Positions 41,912 to 42,157 of a stretch of DNA of 42,157 nt are shown piece by piece. The notes below the pieces were generated by a model, which was given only the letters and a program-made list of their open reading frames with translations, ran no database searches and was not told where the DNA came from. The position numbers and the translations under genes were made by a program. The stretch's first letter is position 1, and each line of letters begins with the position of its first letter. Source of the DNA: Phycisphaerae bacterium (GTDB lineage: Bacteria > Planctomycetota > Phycisphaerae > FEN-1346 > JAACEH01); NCBI GenBank assembly GCA_012729015.1, contig JAAYDY010000083.1:1-42157 (forward strand), written 5' to 3'.

Positions 41912-41936
41912 AGGCGAGGCACTGACGCATTCAGCC
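41912..41936 (+). repeat. Imperfect direct repeat AGGCGAGGCACT, copy 2
   Basis: This partner of 41805-41830 directly precedes the family A copy at 41937. Spacing between the two copies is 107 bases. Confidence 0.55.
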
Positions 41937-41965
41937 CGTAGGGTGGCTGCTCCGCAGCCACGCGG
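41937..41965 (+). repeat. Family A hairpin element (copy A3)
   Basis: CGTAGGGTGGCTGC, loop TCC, then GCAGCCACGCGG. The stem GTGGCTGC / GCAGCCAC pairs 41943-41950 with 41954-41961. Confidence 0.7.
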
Positions 41966-42062
41966 CGGGTCCAATCCATTCGGCATGCCTGACGGGGCGA
42001 GGCCGTCCGACAATTCGCCACGCGCAACAAGCTGTGGAACATGGCATTACAGACTTCTCAGG

Positions 42063-42090
42063 CGTAGGGTGGCTGCTTGCAGCCACGCGG
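42063..42090 (+). repeat. Family A hairpin element (copy A4, most compact)
   Basis: CGTAGGGTGGCTGCTTG is followed directly by CAGCCACGCGG. It has the same stem as A3 with a two-base centre. It is the insertion-free counterpart of copy A1 at 2790-2869. Confidence 0.7.
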
Positions 42091-42157
42091 AAGCGCAAGG
42101 GAACTCGCCCATGCCTGACGGGGCAGGCATGGCACCCAGCAACAACGAACCACGCAA

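Larger units (their letters stand above)
41701..42157. other. Terminal spacer: mosaic of short repeats
   Basis: No gene is supported beyond the small minus-strand gene. The stretch contains a family B element, two family A hairpins, a 25-base imperfect direct repeat (41805 and 41912), and a short direct repeat CATGCCTGACGGGGC at 41984 and 42110. It runs to the end of the window. Confidence 0.65.

Noticed and set aside
1..42157. tRNA, rRNA, integrase, transposase or phage genes
   Set aside because: None was recognised on either strand; the window shows no direct sign of a mobile element beyond short repeats.

Overview
This window reads as chromosomal DNA of a GC-rich, diderm, free-living bacterium, most plausibly a planctomycete or another member of the PVC group. 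The grounds are an exosortase-linked exopolysaccharide locus, frequent GTG and TTG starts behind strong Shine-Dalgarno sequences, and intergenic spaces full of short dispersed hairpin repeats whose sequence style (for example GGGCATCTTGCCC and GTAGGGTGGCTGC) I associate with planctomycete genomes. The assignment is an inference; no rRNA, tRNA or marker gene is present.

Layout. Bases 1-456 are a repeat- and hairpin-rich spacer. An MsbA-like ABC exporter follows (533-2569), then a 640-base spacer with repeats and a near-consensus promoter. From 3210 to 39782 there is one very long same-strand polysaccharide locus. Module 1 (3.2-15.2 kb) is export and surface machinery: a Wza-like outer-membrane export protein, a long exosortase, an EpsI-family partner, a 1565-residue TPR protein and a Wzc-like chain-length regulator with tyrosine kinase domain, ended by a clear intrinsic terminator. 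Module 2 (15.3-20.1 kb) makes nucleotide sugars: a Gfo/Idh/MocA oxidoreductase, a WbpD-like N-acetyltransferase, a GalE/WbpP-like epimerase, a DegT-type aminotransferase and another SDR epimerase/dehydratase. Module 3 (20.3-39.8 kb) assembles and decorates the repeat unit: a Wzx flippase, a Wzy polymerase/ligase, six GT4 and one GT2 glycosyltransferases, a FemAB/GNAT-like acyltransferase, a CapK/PaaK-like adenylate-forming enzyme, two different initiating phosphoglycosyl transferases, an ATP-grasp/HAD pair and a second DegT aminotransferase.

Together these encode a Wzx/Wzy-dependent exopolysaccharide pathway. Sugars are made and modified in the cytosol, loaded on undecaprenyl phosphate, extended by glycosyltransferases, flipped by Wzx, polymerised by Wzy, length-controlled by Wzc and exported through the Wza-like protein. 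Exosortase and EpsI probably process and anchor sorted surface proteins, but no candidate substrate lies in the window.

After the locus come a spacer with the same repeat families, a Tat-exported DUF362 protein, a convergent small membrane-anchored coiled-coil protein, and a final repeat mosaic. The least expected signal is a JUMPstart/ops-like element (hairpin plus GGCGGTAGCG) in the leader of the wzx block. A dispersed hairpin family with compensatory base changes brackets the locus and was seen only outside it.
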